64,000 nt of DNA from the NCBI GenBank assembly GCA_018806985.1, contig JADANN010000404.1:310001-374000 (forward strand), given 5' to 3'. Source of the DNA: Angiostrongylus vasorum. Taxonomy: Eukaryota; Nematoda; Chromadorea; Rhabditida; Metastrongylidae. Shown one piece after another: positions 12,080 to 23,320 of the stretch (its first letter is position 1; every line of letters begins with the position of its first letter). Made by a program: the position numbers and the translations under genes. The notes beneath the pieces were generated by a model. The model was not told the origin of the DNA and made no database searches. It saw nothing but the letters and a program-made list of their open reading frames with translations.

Positions 12080-12550
12080 GAAGTTATAAAGATGTTATTC
12101 GGCTAAGGTTTCGACTTCTTCGCCTTCATCTTAACCGATAATATGAGTCGATGGTCCACAGTCGTTCGCCTTCTCGATGGTGTCTTTGTCGTCGTTTCGA
12201 GTCGGATCCTCTTCAGCGGAAAACTGCTTGAATAATGGAACTTCCTCAACAGACAGCGCTCGTTCATTTACGACGATTGTTGTTCATAATGACTATCTGC
12301 TGGAATATGGATTTACCATTAAAAACTAATTGTTCTCAACGGATTGTCATTGTCAAAAACAACCGTCCTGTATAAAAAAGCGCCGAGTGAGCATGCCTCA
12401 TTCGTGCGATGTTCCACTAAAGATGATCCGATTCGATACGATTGAATCTAGACCACCGATTGACTCGAATCATCGGCTCTGATAAAGACGAAGACCTCAA
12501 AACGTTGGCGAAATGAAACTAATTTATCACCTTCGTGTCGGCTCAATAGT
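12080..12550. mobile_element. Palindromic element, second copy
   Basis: It starts with the inverted motif (TTCGGCTAAGGTTTCGAC) and ends with its partner (GACCTCAAAACGTTGGCG ... CACCTTCGTGTCGGCTC). Arms are more diverged than in the 15104-15700 copy. The loop holds no coding sequence. Confidence 0.6.
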
Positions 12551-12780
12551 CCATGGTATTAATGTATTGAAAATTAGACAGAGAATAAGTGGACAAAGTG
12601 AACTTGCCAATTACATGGAGTACTAGTGTGGTCAGGAAAAAACTGTGAAGTCGCTCAAAGTTGGAGCCAAGCAGAGTACAAGTAGCGAAAGAAGAACAGG
12701 AATTAGACTAACGTTAATGATAATGCATTCTTGATTGCTAGAAAGGAACTTTTGAATTTACACCAATGTATTGGTCTTTA

Positions 12781-13067
12781 GGGGCGCGTGTGGCGCAGTG
12801 GTTGGGAGACGCCAATGCGACTCACACGTGGAATCGATCCCCGCGCCCATGGCCCACCAAGCCTTCCATCCCACCGGGGTCGGCAGAGTGGTACCGGACT
12901 TATCCGGGAGGATAGTAGCACTGGTTCGATACATCGGTAGGTCACCGCGAGTGGTTGTAAAGGCCAGATATGCATTGAATCACCTCCAGCGATACTTAAT
13001 GAAGCCGAATGCATGGCGCATCATTTAGGGATTGATCAACGTCGAGCGCTTCATCATTTATTTTTTT
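12781..13067 (+). mobile_element. SINE-A, tRNA-derived, full length with target-site duplication
   Basis: The head carries a pol III box A (TGGCGCAGTGG, 12791-12801) and a box-B-like segment (GAATCGATCC, 12831-12840). The body runs through GATACATCGGTAGG and GCATTGAATCACC to a tail after GGGATTGATCAACG. It is flanked by TATTGGTCTTTA on the left (12769-12780) and TATTAGTCTTTA on the right, a near-perfect 12-bp target-site duplication. Its reading frames (including 12771-13028 and 12778-13014) are not genes. Confidence 0.75.
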
Positions 13068-13104
13068 ATTAGTCTTTATGTGTTTAATATGTGACAGCAG
13101 ACGT

Positions 13105-13695
13105 TGAATACAACTTCAATGGCAATGTTTAACTTTATCTACTATACATTATTTTTTCATGGTAAAGCATTCTTTCGAATACAACCACAGCGATGCCGAG
13201 ATATTTGCAAAACTTGGATCCCTGACCAGATTCGAGTAGAAAATTACCTTTTTCGGGAGTTCAGGTGTCACCCACTTTACCACTGAGATCCTTGCTTTGC
13301 ATTTCTCGCTTTCAGTTTTTGCCTAACGGTGCTACAAGCAATCATCCGCCAACGAGAATGATCTTGAGAGCACAAATCGGCATTAAACCCAGTTAAGTTG
13401 GGACAAAATTTATTATACCCTGCCAGAAGAAATAGTGAACAGTAGATAAAAAGTCAGACATTGTTATTTCGACTACGTCATCAGCTTAACTGGGTTCCAC
13501 GAAGATTTGCGCTCCCAGATTATTTCCATTGAAAGTGCTTGCTCAATGGAACGATTTGGATAAAAAATTGGCTGAGAGAAAGGCAAAACAAAGGTCTAAG
13601 TGGTGCAGTGAGTAACATGTGAGCCCCGAAAAAGGTAATCATTCGTTCGAACCTAGACTGCAAATATCTTGGCATAATTGTAGTTGAATTTCAAT
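13105..13695. repeat. Family B element, inverted arms
   Basis: The left arm contains ACAACCACAGCGATGCCGAG and GATATTTGCAAAACTTGG; the right arm (13590-13690) holds the same motifs inverted (GCAAATATCTTGGCATAATT). The right arm, read on +, has tRNA-like boxes (GTGGTGCAGTGAGTAAC and CGTTCGAACC). The middle includes diverged inverted copies of an AACCCAGTTAAG segment. Confidence 0.6.
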
Positions 13696-13699
13696 GACA

Positions 13700-14145
13700 A
13701 TTAGATGTACGAACGTCATTGACTTCCCATACATAAAATTGTTAATTTGCACAGATTTTTTTATGCGAAATCACTACAACTCAAAGCAGTCAAGGCTGCG
13801 ACAATACAGCAGTGGTGACGGATGCTTTCAAGACAAGCGACCGAATGGAAATCAGATGGTTACTTCATTTCATCACGGTAAGAATGATCACAAGACGGTG
13901 GTAAAATCTCGGCCTTAAATCCTCAGGCTGAACTTAGACTTTTTTTGCGAGTGAGTTTCACAGGATTACCTGTTGTGAACTTACGATTCGAGAAACCACA
14001 GCCGATTGCGAATTGATGCAATGGTTAGTACTGCAAATGGAGAGAATTTCTCGAGAAGGTTCTTGCACACAGGACCTAGCAGTGGAATAATTCCAACTTG
14101 TCAAAGAAGTTTGGCACTGAATTTTCATGGGTAGACGAACAACAT
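13700..14145. other. Spacer, nothing recognised
   Basis: Short frames only. No clear splice-bounded exon or repeat seen. Confidence 0.45.
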
Positions 14146-14149
14146 AGGA

Positions 14150-14460
14150 AACGGGAAGAGTAGTGGTAAGTGAGTGGTGCAGTCCACCTGGAAAGCAAGG
14201 CGCTGCTTCGACACGCAACCCAGCGTTCCTTTCCAATCCACGTGAGAACGCCTTAGCTCGGCTATCTCCAAGATTGCAAAGTGAACAGACTCGGTCAGCA
14301 CTTGTTACATTCACAAAGAAAACAAAATCCTCAAAGTCTAGAGCAGCCGAAACAACACGCGAAGTGTTCCAAGACCTTTGCGGACGATGAATGCCAGGAA
14401 AGCGAATAGAATGCAAGTAGTACCAGGATTCCCTTGCAGGCGTGATGTCTCCACCGCTAC
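14150..14460 (+). repeat. Family D repeat
   Basis: Shares the chain of motifs seen at 41925-42190, 56050-56260, 61455-61832 (inverted) and 62945-63195 (inverted): CTTAGCTCGGCTATCTCCAA, then GCAGCCGAAACAACACG, then a stretch ending near AATGCAAGTAGTACC. Reading frames on both strands here come from the repeat. Confidence 0.6.
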
Positions 14461-15103
14461 TTAATGCACCGAGTTAATCAGAACTTCATAGTGCGAAATC
14501 AACTTCACTTCACTAACAATGCCAGGTACTTTAAATCGAAATGCAAGTACCCTGCACTTATCTAGGATACAAGCAGCACAAGATGTTCGCTGAACTGAAG
14601 AAGTGCGCGTCGATAGAATACAGTTGCACTCATTACTTTGAGGATCGCCCTTGAAAGAGAGTAATGGGTGGGTCAATATGGATTTGTAACTCTACTGGTT
14701 ACAATGCTAGGATAACCTTAAGCAGAAAATTTTCCAATCTACTTAACAAATCGCGTGTACCATCTCCAACAGAACCAAAAAATATACCAAGACAGACTTT
14801 CTTTTAACCGCCGCATTGATCAGTAATTCACTGTCTTTTTTTTGTTGAGCAAATATGACGTTGTTATAACAGCATTTATTAATACACAATGGCTGACATT
14901 CAGGCGGTTTTGCCTTCTTCAAAGCCTGGAAAGGCCAAGTTGACGTGCAGCGTACTCAGGCAAGCACTTTCGTAATCTCAGCAGATAAAAACTTACTACA
15001 TAGATTTTCATTCACATAGTAAACACCTTATGTTAAACACTCACCGTTTCTTCAAACCGACCACATTTAAGCTCGGTAGTAAAGCAATCAATACGTGTAT
15101 AGA

Positions 15104-15700
15104 TTATTGAGCTTACACGAGGTTGATAAGTTAGTTCTATTCGGCTAACGTTTCGACGTCTCCGTCTTCATTAGAGCAGATGGTCCCAGTCGATGGTCGA
15201 CAGTTGTTCGTCTTCTCGATGTGGAGTCTTCGTAGGCGTATCGAGGATCTCCTTCAGTGGAACACCGCACGAATGATGCATGCTCACTCGGCAGTGCTCT
15301 TTTACATAGGGCTGTTGTTCTGGATACTACAATCCGTTGACAATAATTTGATTTTCAGCAAATAATCCACCCTGAAGCAGTCAATGTATTATGCAATGTG
15401 AGGGGCTAACTTAATACCGACTGTTGTAGGGTGGCTTATTCGTTGGAAAACAAATTATTAGGAACGGATAGTCATACCCACCACAACTGCTCCTGTAAAA
15501 GAGAACAGCCGAGTGAGCATGCATCATTCGTGCGGTGTTCCACTGAATAAAATCCGTCTCGACACGCCTACAAAGAAGTCACATCGAGAAGACGAACCAC
15601 TGTGGACCATCGACTCGGATCATCTGCTCTGATGAAGACGGGCACGTCGAAACGTTAGCCGAGTACATCAAATTTATCAACCTCGTGTAAGCTCAGCAAT
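15104..15700. mobile_element. Palindromic Penelope-like terminal repeat pair
   Basis: Left end GAGCTTACACGAGGTTGATAA and right end TTATCAACCTCGTGTAAGCTC are inverted copies, and the arms continue for roughly 180 bases each (15104-15290 and 15525-15700) around a spacer. Each arm carries the motif CTGATGAAGACG...CGTCGAAAC (right arm 15629-15653; left arm inverted). The element lies directly before a Penelope ORF remnant, which supports reading it as a pair of Penelope terminal repeats in inverted order. Confidence 0.65.
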
Positions 15701-15714
15701 TTATACACTCACCA

Positions 15715-16350
15715 TTATGTTTTTTTTTCCCTCGGGTTAGGGTCTGGAAGAAAAACCACGCCCTCAAACAATAATTCTTACGAGAATAATATTCCGTTTA
15801 TCCCGTTTTTCACTTTCAGCTAAGTAAGTGCAGCTATAACGTTGCTTAAAAAAAATGCCTAGAGACTTCGGTGTTAGTGCTAGAAATACCACCAGATATT
15901 CTTAGGCACCAACTAGTTGATAACCACTTGTGTAATCGTCTATGCACAACGGAAAATTGTCGTTGTAGTAGGTGATTGCACGATTTATCTGATGTCTTTT
16001 AATGCGTGCGGGGACGAATACATTTGCGAAACGGTAAGACCACACTATACGATCGTATAAAAGAACACCAAGCCGGTAAATTTATAGTTAAACCAAATAC
16101 TCGACAAGGCACACACTGACGCGAAGGCACAACATAAGAGATTTTGAAGTAGTACTCACGACCTTCACAGAAGAATCCAAAATAACAGCATATAAAACTC
16201 TTGAAGCGCTTTGGATAAATTTCAAAAATTTAAAAATGAGCCGCAAGGAGGAGTGTCTTATGATCACGCGTTACTTTTACGCCATACCTCAGGCCGATTT
16301 TTCTGACCTGGGCTCGGAACATTACTCCCGCATGTAAGACTCTGTGCGGT
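15715..16350 (+). mobile_element. Penelope-like element, 3' (GIY-YIG) remnant
   Basis: Frames around 16140-16320 read a chain typical of the end of GIY-YIG-bearing Penelope proteins, with segments KTLEALWINFKNLKM and SRKEECLMITRY. The same DNA recurs at 18370-18880. The upstream part (15750-16100) is diverged and has stops. Assignment is by pattern memory of the family. Confidence 0.55.
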
Positions 16351-16581
16351 TAGTCTCCATCAATAAGTGGAAGACTCATGGAAGACGCTAAGGTTTTTAA
16401 AGGAACCCGTTCACTATGCGAATAAAAAATTTTACTCTTATGCTTTGTCTGCTGAAGTTACGAAACGTTATGGCAAAGTACATACATTGTTTGTCAACTT
16501 GAAATTTCGAAGCTTTGAAGAATACGAAACCATCTAAACGTTAGCTATTGAGTATCAACAAATGCTTTAATAACAACCTCG

Positions 16582-16748
16582 TCATTGTTCATCAAGAAAA
16601 ACAGTGCCATAAGAATGAGAACCATGAATTAGGAACACTATTAATAACCCCTTTTTTCTCGAGAGTTCGTTGGACAGCAAGATCCCAACAGCCAAGCAGA
16701 TGTTAAATTTCGCATATTTCTGGACGAAAATCTCAACTTCCTTAACCA
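16582..16748 (-). CDS. Probable terminal exon of an unrecognised gene
   Basis: A strong acceptor (TTTTTTTCCCATTGTAG) opens a frame of 54 residues ending in TGA, with segments VKEVEIFVQKYAKF and NICLAVGILLSNELSRKKG. An ATTAAA poly(A) signal lies 11 bases after the stop (16566-16571). The exon begins with two bases completing a codon, so an earlier exon must end in phase 1; none was found with certainty before the RTE fragment at 17226. Family unknown. Confidence 0.42.
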
Positions 16749-16799
16749 CTACAATGGGAAAAAAATTTAGTTCCAATGTCACGGTAGCTCACAAACGTG

Positions 16800-17225
16800 G
16801 TATGCGATAGGTTAGATAGCTAGTAAAATCAAAAACTCCTGGACTACCAGTTACTGATGGAAGTGGAGAGTCTGTAGTTATTTTTTGTCAGATAGCTGTC
16901 AAGATAACATAACTACGTCTCCAAGATCCTTCCCTCTATCGGCCATTATTAAGAAGGAACTCAAAAAGTCAGTACTGAAAACTGAACAAAAGGTGGCTCC
17001 AAGTGGTATACGCGGTAGGCTTAAAGCCATGAGTTATTTCACAAATTGAAATTGATTTACCAACATTTACTAACATGCACTGCGATAATGAGTCTAACGA
17101 CCATAACATTCAAGGTTGGATGAGTCATCAATTGTGTAGACAGGCCCATGGATAGAATATCATGTTTAGTAAAGCTAATACTCATCCAGTTGCTGAAATA
17201 CCTTAAAGACCATCTCAGGAACACC
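16800..17225. other. Spacer with one weak minus-strand exon candidate
   Basis: A minus-strand stretch near 16905-16970 opens after GTTCAGTTTTCAG and closes at GTAGTT, but its phase does not fit the 16582-16748 exon. Nothing else was recognised. Confidence 0.35.
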
Positions 17226-17800
17226 CATCATCTGTCAGCTGTCGTCCTGTTGACCGTCGAGTGACTCCAGCGGGCGCCAGTAATTTTGCCTTTTCCCTGT
17301 CGCGGGGAAGAACAGCTCATTCGATTCTGCTCGCTCTAAGGACTCGTTGGGCATCATATCTTTCTTCTAGGCTTTTCGTGAAGAACTCTGACTCGGGTCG
17401 GTGGTCTTCCCGCAGTGCGTTTGGCATCCCGAGGAATCCAGTCACTAATGGGTCCTGTCCATCGGTTGTCGTTAATGCGCATTACGTGTCCGACCCACCT
17501 TTTCTTCGATTGCTTGATATACAGAAGTGCATCTTTGATTTTTTACCGTTGAAACAGGTTGGAACTTCGGATCCCTTCTCTTAGTTGTGTGACAGTGGAT
17601 AATTCTAGCATCGTCCTTTCGTCTACGAGTTCAATAACTCTGAGTGATCTTTCATCCTGCTTACCCATCGACCAGGTTTCTGACGCATACGTTGAGGTAT
17701 GAAGTACCGTTGAGTCGAAAATTTGGGCATGGAGTCGGGTGTCCTTTGTTCGCTTCATCATACCCATATGTTTCTGAATCGTTAATGCCGCGCTGGTCTA
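17226..17800 (-). mobile_element. RTE LINE fragment, C-terminal part
   Basis: The minus strand reads the region after the RT palm of the same RTE family as 8290-11430: KDTRLHAQIFDSTVL, TYASETWSMGKQDE and LREGIRSSNLF, then the element's 3' end near 17230. 5' truncated, as usual for LINEs. Confidence 0.8.
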
Positions 17801-18900
17801 AAAGCGGACTTGATGGATTCCTTCAACGTCACCACTATTTATACAAACGTTTCGAATGATTCCACTCTGGTAGCCATCCTTGAAGTCTTTATACAACATC
17901 AAGGAGAACAAACACGCATCGTTGTCGATTTAGCAACTCACGGCTCTATTAAAAGAATGTCTAAATTGCTGTCTTCAGATAGTCCAGGAAATATTACGCA
18001 CAAATGAGAGGGCGTGCAATTGGACTGCGACGGGCATTATGCCATGTCTAACGTCGAAGCCCCGTGCTCGACTGTTTCGCCATCAGCTCAACACAGCAGC
18101 AGGTGAACAAATGTTTTGCATTGCTAAACCAACAGTCGAAGCACATACATTTCACCTGACCGAAACCGAAGAAGGGCTGATTCCTGTTCTTGAACGCCCA
18201 TATTAAACTTTCCAAAAATGAATACGTCACTAAATTTCGCCGAAAGCAAAGCAACGAGAACATACTGGCTCACTGGCTCCCGTCTCACCCTTCACAGATA
18301 AAAAAGACGCTTGTTAGAGACGTACAAAATCGCAGCTACTTGAGAATGGTTTAGTGGAAAACCACGCTCCAAAGGGGGTAAGTCTGGAGGAAACACGGCG
18401 CCCTTTATCCCGTTTCTTTCCCAGCGAAATAATTACAGCTATAAGACGTTGCTTAAAGAGGTCAGTTCACAGAGATCGGTAATAATATTATTGAAATACC
18501 ACCGAGCACTCTAAAAGGCCAGATAGTTTGCAAACGCTTGTGTGGCCGCCTAGTTGAAAAAACGCAACTGCATAACTTGCTCTAACGGTAGAGACGGTAT
18601 TGCATGAGTTCGGGTACGATATGTCCAAACTCTTGTGAAGCCTGCTGGGACGAAAAAGGTTGGCCAAACGGGTAGACGATTCTACCTCAGTTTATACTCC
18701 ACTAGGCCACGGAATCATAATGGAAAAAAGTTTTGAAATAAAACTCATTATCATCGCACAGGAACCAAAAAACATTTGCGCATAAGTCTCGAAGCGTTTC
18801 GGATAGATTTCAGAAATGCAAAAATGAGCCGCAAGGATGCGTGACCTCGTGCAATACCTCAGGCTGACTTTTTTTTTATCTGAGCCAGATCTGGATGACT
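17800..18900 (+). mobile_element. Penelope-like element, RT palm to C-terminus, dead
   Basis: The plus strand first reads SFNVTTIYTNVSNDST (about 17820), the Penelope RT motif around the first catalytic region. It continues with LNQQSKHIHFT, FLNAHIKLSKNEYVTKF and SNENILAHWLPSHPSQIKK (18110-18310). The GIY-YIG-linked end matches 15715-16350 (KMSRKD-type motif near 18825). Stops and frame changes occur throughout. It abuts the inverted RTE fragment at 17226-17800. Confidence 0.7.
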
Positions 18901-19195
18901 TACAAAGGACAAGGCGGTGAGTGCTTAAAGAAGCTGTTCACTATGCGAATGAAAATTTATGCTATACGTTTTACCTGCTTAGATTATGAAAGCGTTCGCC
19001 TGAGCAGTTTGTTGGTGGCGTTGCCATTTCCAGGCTCTGAAGAAGGAGCAACCGCCGAAGAGTCAGTGATTGTGAATGAATATTGTGGCAAGAACTCATG
19101 TCTGCTCATAAACGATTGAAAGTCTAATTGTTCGCAGTGGTGAAAAAACTCACCTTTAACTGTTCACTAAGCATTGTCGTGAATGTTCTCCAAAA

Positions 19196-19575
19196 TACAA
19201 TACTTACTTGGATACTTGGACGGCCCGTCTTCAATTTTTGTGCGGACCCCAGCATAATTTCCACTTTTTTTGGAGTTTTGCTGGTCTAGCCATTTTGGTT
19301 CCACGGAGTTCAGAGGTCAGCCTAGCCAAAATCTGCCGCAGGTCGTCACCACCACAAGCAGTCGCTGCCCTTGTGGATCAGAGCGAAATTTTCCACCATG
19401 CGACTAGTTTGATACCAGGACGGCGGTGGATCCTAATATTTATTTACTCTTATCCGGGCTTCCTGATGGAAACGCTGGACTCTTTCTCAGCTTGGGGGAG
19501 CCTGCTTAGAGGACAAGTCCTCACGCTGTACATTGCAGCGCAACACCTCGGAACACATACGAAATACAGTAGATG
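19196..19575 (+). repeat. Family R3 dispersed repeat, copy 1
   Basis: Matches 48504-48848 (same strand) and 35590-35985 (opposite strand): ACTTGGACGGCCCGTC, CCCAGCATAATTTCCAC, GGTCGTCACCACCACA and TTGTGGATCAGAGCGAAAT. The 122-codon frame here (19208-19576) comes from the repeat. Confidence 0.7.
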
Positions 19576-19703
19576 ACACGAAAAATGTACAATGTAGTCC
19601 TATTACATATGACACCTTCATATTCATGAAAAATCACTAGGCGTGTTAGGTTTCTGGCTCGACGAATGTTTAGACACGTCTCTCACGATAAAAAATTTTT
19701 CTG

Positions 19704-19898
19704 TCAGTTTATGTACCAAGAACAACCATAATGTGACATGCCAACGACAGCCCCCCATTCAAATGATTTAAAATCCCTTAATGGTGGGTGGGTCACCATT
19801 TCATAAGTACCACTAATTTCCCTTTTCATTGCAATATCCCACTGCAGCCCGCAACCTTGTTCGTTCTCCATAATCAGGGAATCGTTATACTTTTTCAT
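19704..19898 (-). CDS. ORF of 64 codons, unrecognised
   Basis: ATG-started and ending in TGA, with mixed composition typical of coding DNA (MENEQGCGLQWDIAMKRE, THPPLRDFKSFEWGAVVGMS). No acceptor lies just upstream and no AATAAA downstream. It sits on the same strand as, and downstream of, the five-exon gene at 20069-21514; it could be its 3' part through an unseen splice, or chance. Confidence 0.3.
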   Translation of the reverse strand: MKKYNDSLIMENEQGCGLQWDIAMKREISGTYEMVTHPPLRDFKSFEWGAVVGMSHYGCSWYIN

Positions 19899-20068
19899 AT
19901 TATAGGATTTCCATGAAGATTAAGAATAGGAACTAGTTCATAGTTGCCATTTGTTTTCGATACACTGCCTTCGGCATATTCGTGTTTTTTCAAATGTTAT
20001 TCATGGGGCGCCCATAAGGCCTCCGACTTTCAACTACTAAGCTGTAAAAAGGTTTCTTAAATCCAAAT

Positions 20069-21514
20069 CTAGAAGCCGTTTAAAATAGGCGAAAATGGAT
20101 CGGTAGAGAATCGGATTTTTTTCCGCTCAAAAAATACAAATACCAAAACACAGAATGTCCAAGGCATTCTGCTATTTTTTGAACACTTAGGCTTTTCAAA
20201 CCCTCTAAAAAAATGAGAAAATGGGTCTTTGAAGTTCTTCGCACAGCAGCTACCCAGCGACTGACTAATGCCCGTTGAGAAACTGGCATCCGGCCTACGC
20301 CAGTAATCCTGAGTGCTTCTTCATTTATTTGTTGTTTCCCGTGTATGTCATCACGCTTATACATTACCAGTAGCTATGTCACGACAACGTTCCTTACGTT
20401 GGTACTCGGGTGGACAGTGTTAATGAAGTACGACAAGTCCATTGCAGAATTTTGATTGACTAAATTTTTGATTCAATGCTTTTTTTACAGCAGCTCCGAC
20501 GATGTCGTATTAAGCCGTTCCTTTGTAGTCCTTCGACTCTAACCCTCACGGATCAGAGGGAGGCTTGCTGCATTGCCTACAGGTTTTTTTAGGAAATTGA
20601 CGACTTCCGTCAAAGCTTTATTCTTGCGTGGGCTTTTTAAGTAGAAATCTTGAACTTTTTTAACATTGACGACTTTATCAACTGTCTTTGCTTCACATAG
20701 CAATCAGCCTCCTATGAACGCTTCCTTGTCAAGCAATGAACCACTGCAGCGCCATCGTAGCACTTCCAATAAAAAATACTGGTCGATTTCTCCAGCTTTT
20801 TCCCATAAATTCATTTCATACAACTAAACAAATGTGCGAAATGTTGTTTGCCATGTCCAATGCTCCTTTTTTTGTGTTACAAACTTTCTTCGCTCGAAAA
20901 TACTTTAATTTAAGTTGAAAATGAATAACCTGCCTTTTGGGCTAGTTGATTGCTTTCCGGTCATCTCTTCTGCTCTAATGCCAATGGTGTCTTCTGAAAA
21001 CCACATCGTCATTCATAGTCTCAAAGAAAAACGAAAGGCTTTTGTACAAAGAAGATTCTCCATCACTCTAACAAATTTGTTCTACTCTATTGGCTTTCAT
21101 TGACCATGTGCATTGTTAAGCTCTATAATTTCTAAGAGCATACATGTCTATTCTTTAAGAAATCTGCTTTTTTTGACTACTCCAAACCCAGCAATGTCAA
21201 TCTCTGAATATTACTCGAAAGAAGTCGTCTTTAGAAAATCAGAGCATTCAAATTGCTCAGTAAGACCGGAAATTGGTCCTGATGCAGAGTGAGGCAGACA
21301 CGTAATTTTTTATAATTTTTTTTTCTTCGCTGCATGTGTTTCCTTCTATTATGACAAGAAAAATCCATTTTACTCGACGTTTATTAAGTGTGTAGTTGAC
21401 TGTTGTGAAAAAGTCGCCAGCAACTTACCACTTCTTAAGGCGGGAAGAGAACTTGATGGTGTTTGTGTCCGTGGGTTCCAGTCATATTCCGATGATCTGA
21501 ACGAATCCATCCGT
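20069..21514 (-). CDS. Five-exon gene, unrecognised; one possible exon carries an in-frame TGA
   Basis: Exons in phase: A 21429-21514 (ATG at 21508-21510, just after an AAATCAACAG acceptor; MDSFRSSEYDWNPRTQTP), B 20930-20993 (after TGGTTTTCAG; DTIGIRAEEMTGKQSTSPKG), C 20544-20743 (VVNVKKVQDFYLKSPRKN), D 20398-20459 (NQNSAMDLSYFINTVHPSTN, GTAAGG donor) and E 20069-20308 (DYWRRPDASFSTGISQ, to TAG). All junction phases agree. Exon C as spliced from B contains TGA at 20704-20706. Two internal acceptors (exon starts 20690 or 20681) let exon A join C directly in frame and avoid the stop. The 3' limit of E is uncertain. No domain is recognised; the protein is polar, without a leader or clear membrane segment. 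Confidence 0.5.
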
Positions 21515-21615
21515 CTGTTGATTTATGGAATATTGGTTACGTCATGACCGACGCTGCCACCAACAGGTTAAACGTACAACAGCCGTGAGTTCAATTTCTT
21601 CGTTTTATGCACCAA

Positions 21616-21945
21616 TTAAATTACCAATCTTTCTTTGTAATGAGAGGAAAAACTGACTTGCCTCTGTTTAGTTCTGGTCTCGTTTTTCGTGGAAAACACA
21701 TGTGCCTTCTCACAGTTTGGTGCCTGTTGACCTCTACTGTTGTTCGTATTAGGAGAATCACACTGATTGGCGTCGTTTTTCTGGTAGATGGTCTTCGAAA
21801 TGTCGTAAGGGATTTGTTGTGCACCACAAGAATTGTAGTAAATGAATAAGAGACACCATCCAAAGCACAGAATAAGTATCCCAGATCCCAAGACAAGAGC
21901 TGGAATACGATTATTTCTTCGTCGTTTCGACACTTTCTGATGAAT
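21616..21945 (-). CDS. Possible exon with one membrane segment
   Basis: After an AATTCATCAG acceptor the frame reads a basic stretch (SKRRRNNR), a hydrophobic segment (IPALVLGSGILILCFGWCLL) and an NYC-rich polar tail, as in a single-pass membrane protein. There is no ATG at the start, so it would be internal or need an upstream exon. An alternate frame over the same bases is also open, which lowers certainty. The stop (21616) lies about 100 bases before exon A of the next gene, a spacing seen in nematode operons. Confidence 0.28.
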   Translation of the reverse strand: MHQKVSKRRRNNRIPALVLGSGILILCFGWCLLFIYYNSCGAQQIPYDISKTIYQKNDANQCDSPNTNNSRGQQAPNCEKAHVFSTKNETRTKQRQVSFSSHYKERLVI

Positions 21946-21959
21946 TACATAGTCACCTA

Positions 21960-23320
21960 CGATCCACCATGCCGAGGATTGAACCTGGTTGAGATCTTTC
22001 TCAGCTGAAACCTTCCTCGTTTATGTATCTCATTACCGACTCAGAATTAATTCAACTGACCTATGACGCGATTCAGTGGATATTGAAGAATAGCAGATAT
22101 GTGTTGCACACTCAATAAGCTCATATCATTTGCCATAATCTAAAGCTAGAGTTTTGCGAAGCCATAAATGCTTTTTCATTAAACTCACATCTCCACGTAT
22201 TGGCTCATCTCTGTGGTAGACAATGAAGTAAATGACTGTCTGATTTTTTGAGTGGCAAACGTCGAACAATCTGAATATGCAGTTTCACAGAACTTCGAAA
22301 TGATTGAATAATTCGTACTTTATACCGAAGAAATGTCCATTATTTAAAACCCATTATATGAGAATAAAATGAGAATGCGGATTGGTATTGATTGGCCACT
22401 AGCATAAAGATGCATTCGTCCCAATGACACGTTTCTTATACGCTCATGAGAATGCATTTCTCATGTGAACTGATGTAGATATTCAGCTCGCACGGACAAG
22501 ATCCATAGGTGACAACATGACAGGAGATGCACGATAAACGGCATCCACAGAACGATCAAGTTTTTAAGCTGATAACTGGTAATGATATGGGTAAATCTCT
22601 CGTGTTAGTATACTGAAGTAGCCTTTTCTCTCCCCCTCTCCCTCTTTTCGGCTTTCAGCAAGCCTTACGCAAATATAGATAAAAAAGGGCCTTATATGAA
22701 GTTAACGCTTCCACAATCCAAATCACATCCATAAAAAATGCAGCGTTTTTCCTGCGTAAATCTCATAAGAGCTCAATAACTTTTTTACCTTGAATTCGGA
22801 TAGAGACAAAAAAATTTATTTTTAATAGGTGGGCCCACAACCGGTCCCATCCAGAACGCTATCGTATCGACTCGTTCACAAACGATTTTCTTAGCTTTAC
22901 TGCCCTTCTAACGGCTGACTTCAAACAGATAAAACACAAAAATACTCTTCAAAGAGGCACGCGGACGCTGTTATGCGTTCCCTTCGCCCAGATTCTTTTG
23001 TGTTCTATTATTTCAGTGACCGTCGCCTTCTATGAATCCAACGTGGTTGGGGTGTGGCGTAAGCAGATACCTGGTTTCCATGGCTACTACCAAGCAAGCA
23101 ACAAAATGTAGACAACGAGATACGCCATTCGTCTCTGCTTTCCACGCACACGTCAGACATCGATTTTAGTGGGCGCTGAGTCTCAGCGAACTCGGTCGCG
23201 CCTTGTCCGTCGTACACTCGAGTGCTTCGCAATGGTCGCACAATTCTTCGCGCGAATACACGCGACACGACGCGCGCCGGCCGTCTGCCACCTACTTCTT
23301 GAACAATCACGTTCGTATTT
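21960..23320. other. No supported gene; GC-richer stretch at 23.0-23.3 kb
   Basis: A minus-strand frame (23008-23325) is open over a locally GC-rich stretch but lacks an ATG context and a clear acceptor. It may be the 3' UTR or a last exon of the gene starting at 24845. A box-B-like TCAACCAGGTTCAATCC occurs near 21985 on the minus strand without a box A. Confidence 0.4.

Noticed and set aside
12781..12850. Possible tRNA gene
   Set aside because: It recurs as the head of a dispersed element with target-site duplications and has no tRNA fold.
13958..14416. 152-codon minus-strand frame
   Set aside because: It falls on family D repeat sequence; other D copies do not keep the frame.
14461..14676. 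Cys-rich minus-strand exon candidate
   Set aside because: It lies against a family D copy, has no ATG and no partner exon; it may be repeat tail.
19208..19576. 122-codon plus-strand frame
   Set aside because: It lies inside dispersed repeat R3, which is present at three loci without a conserved frame.
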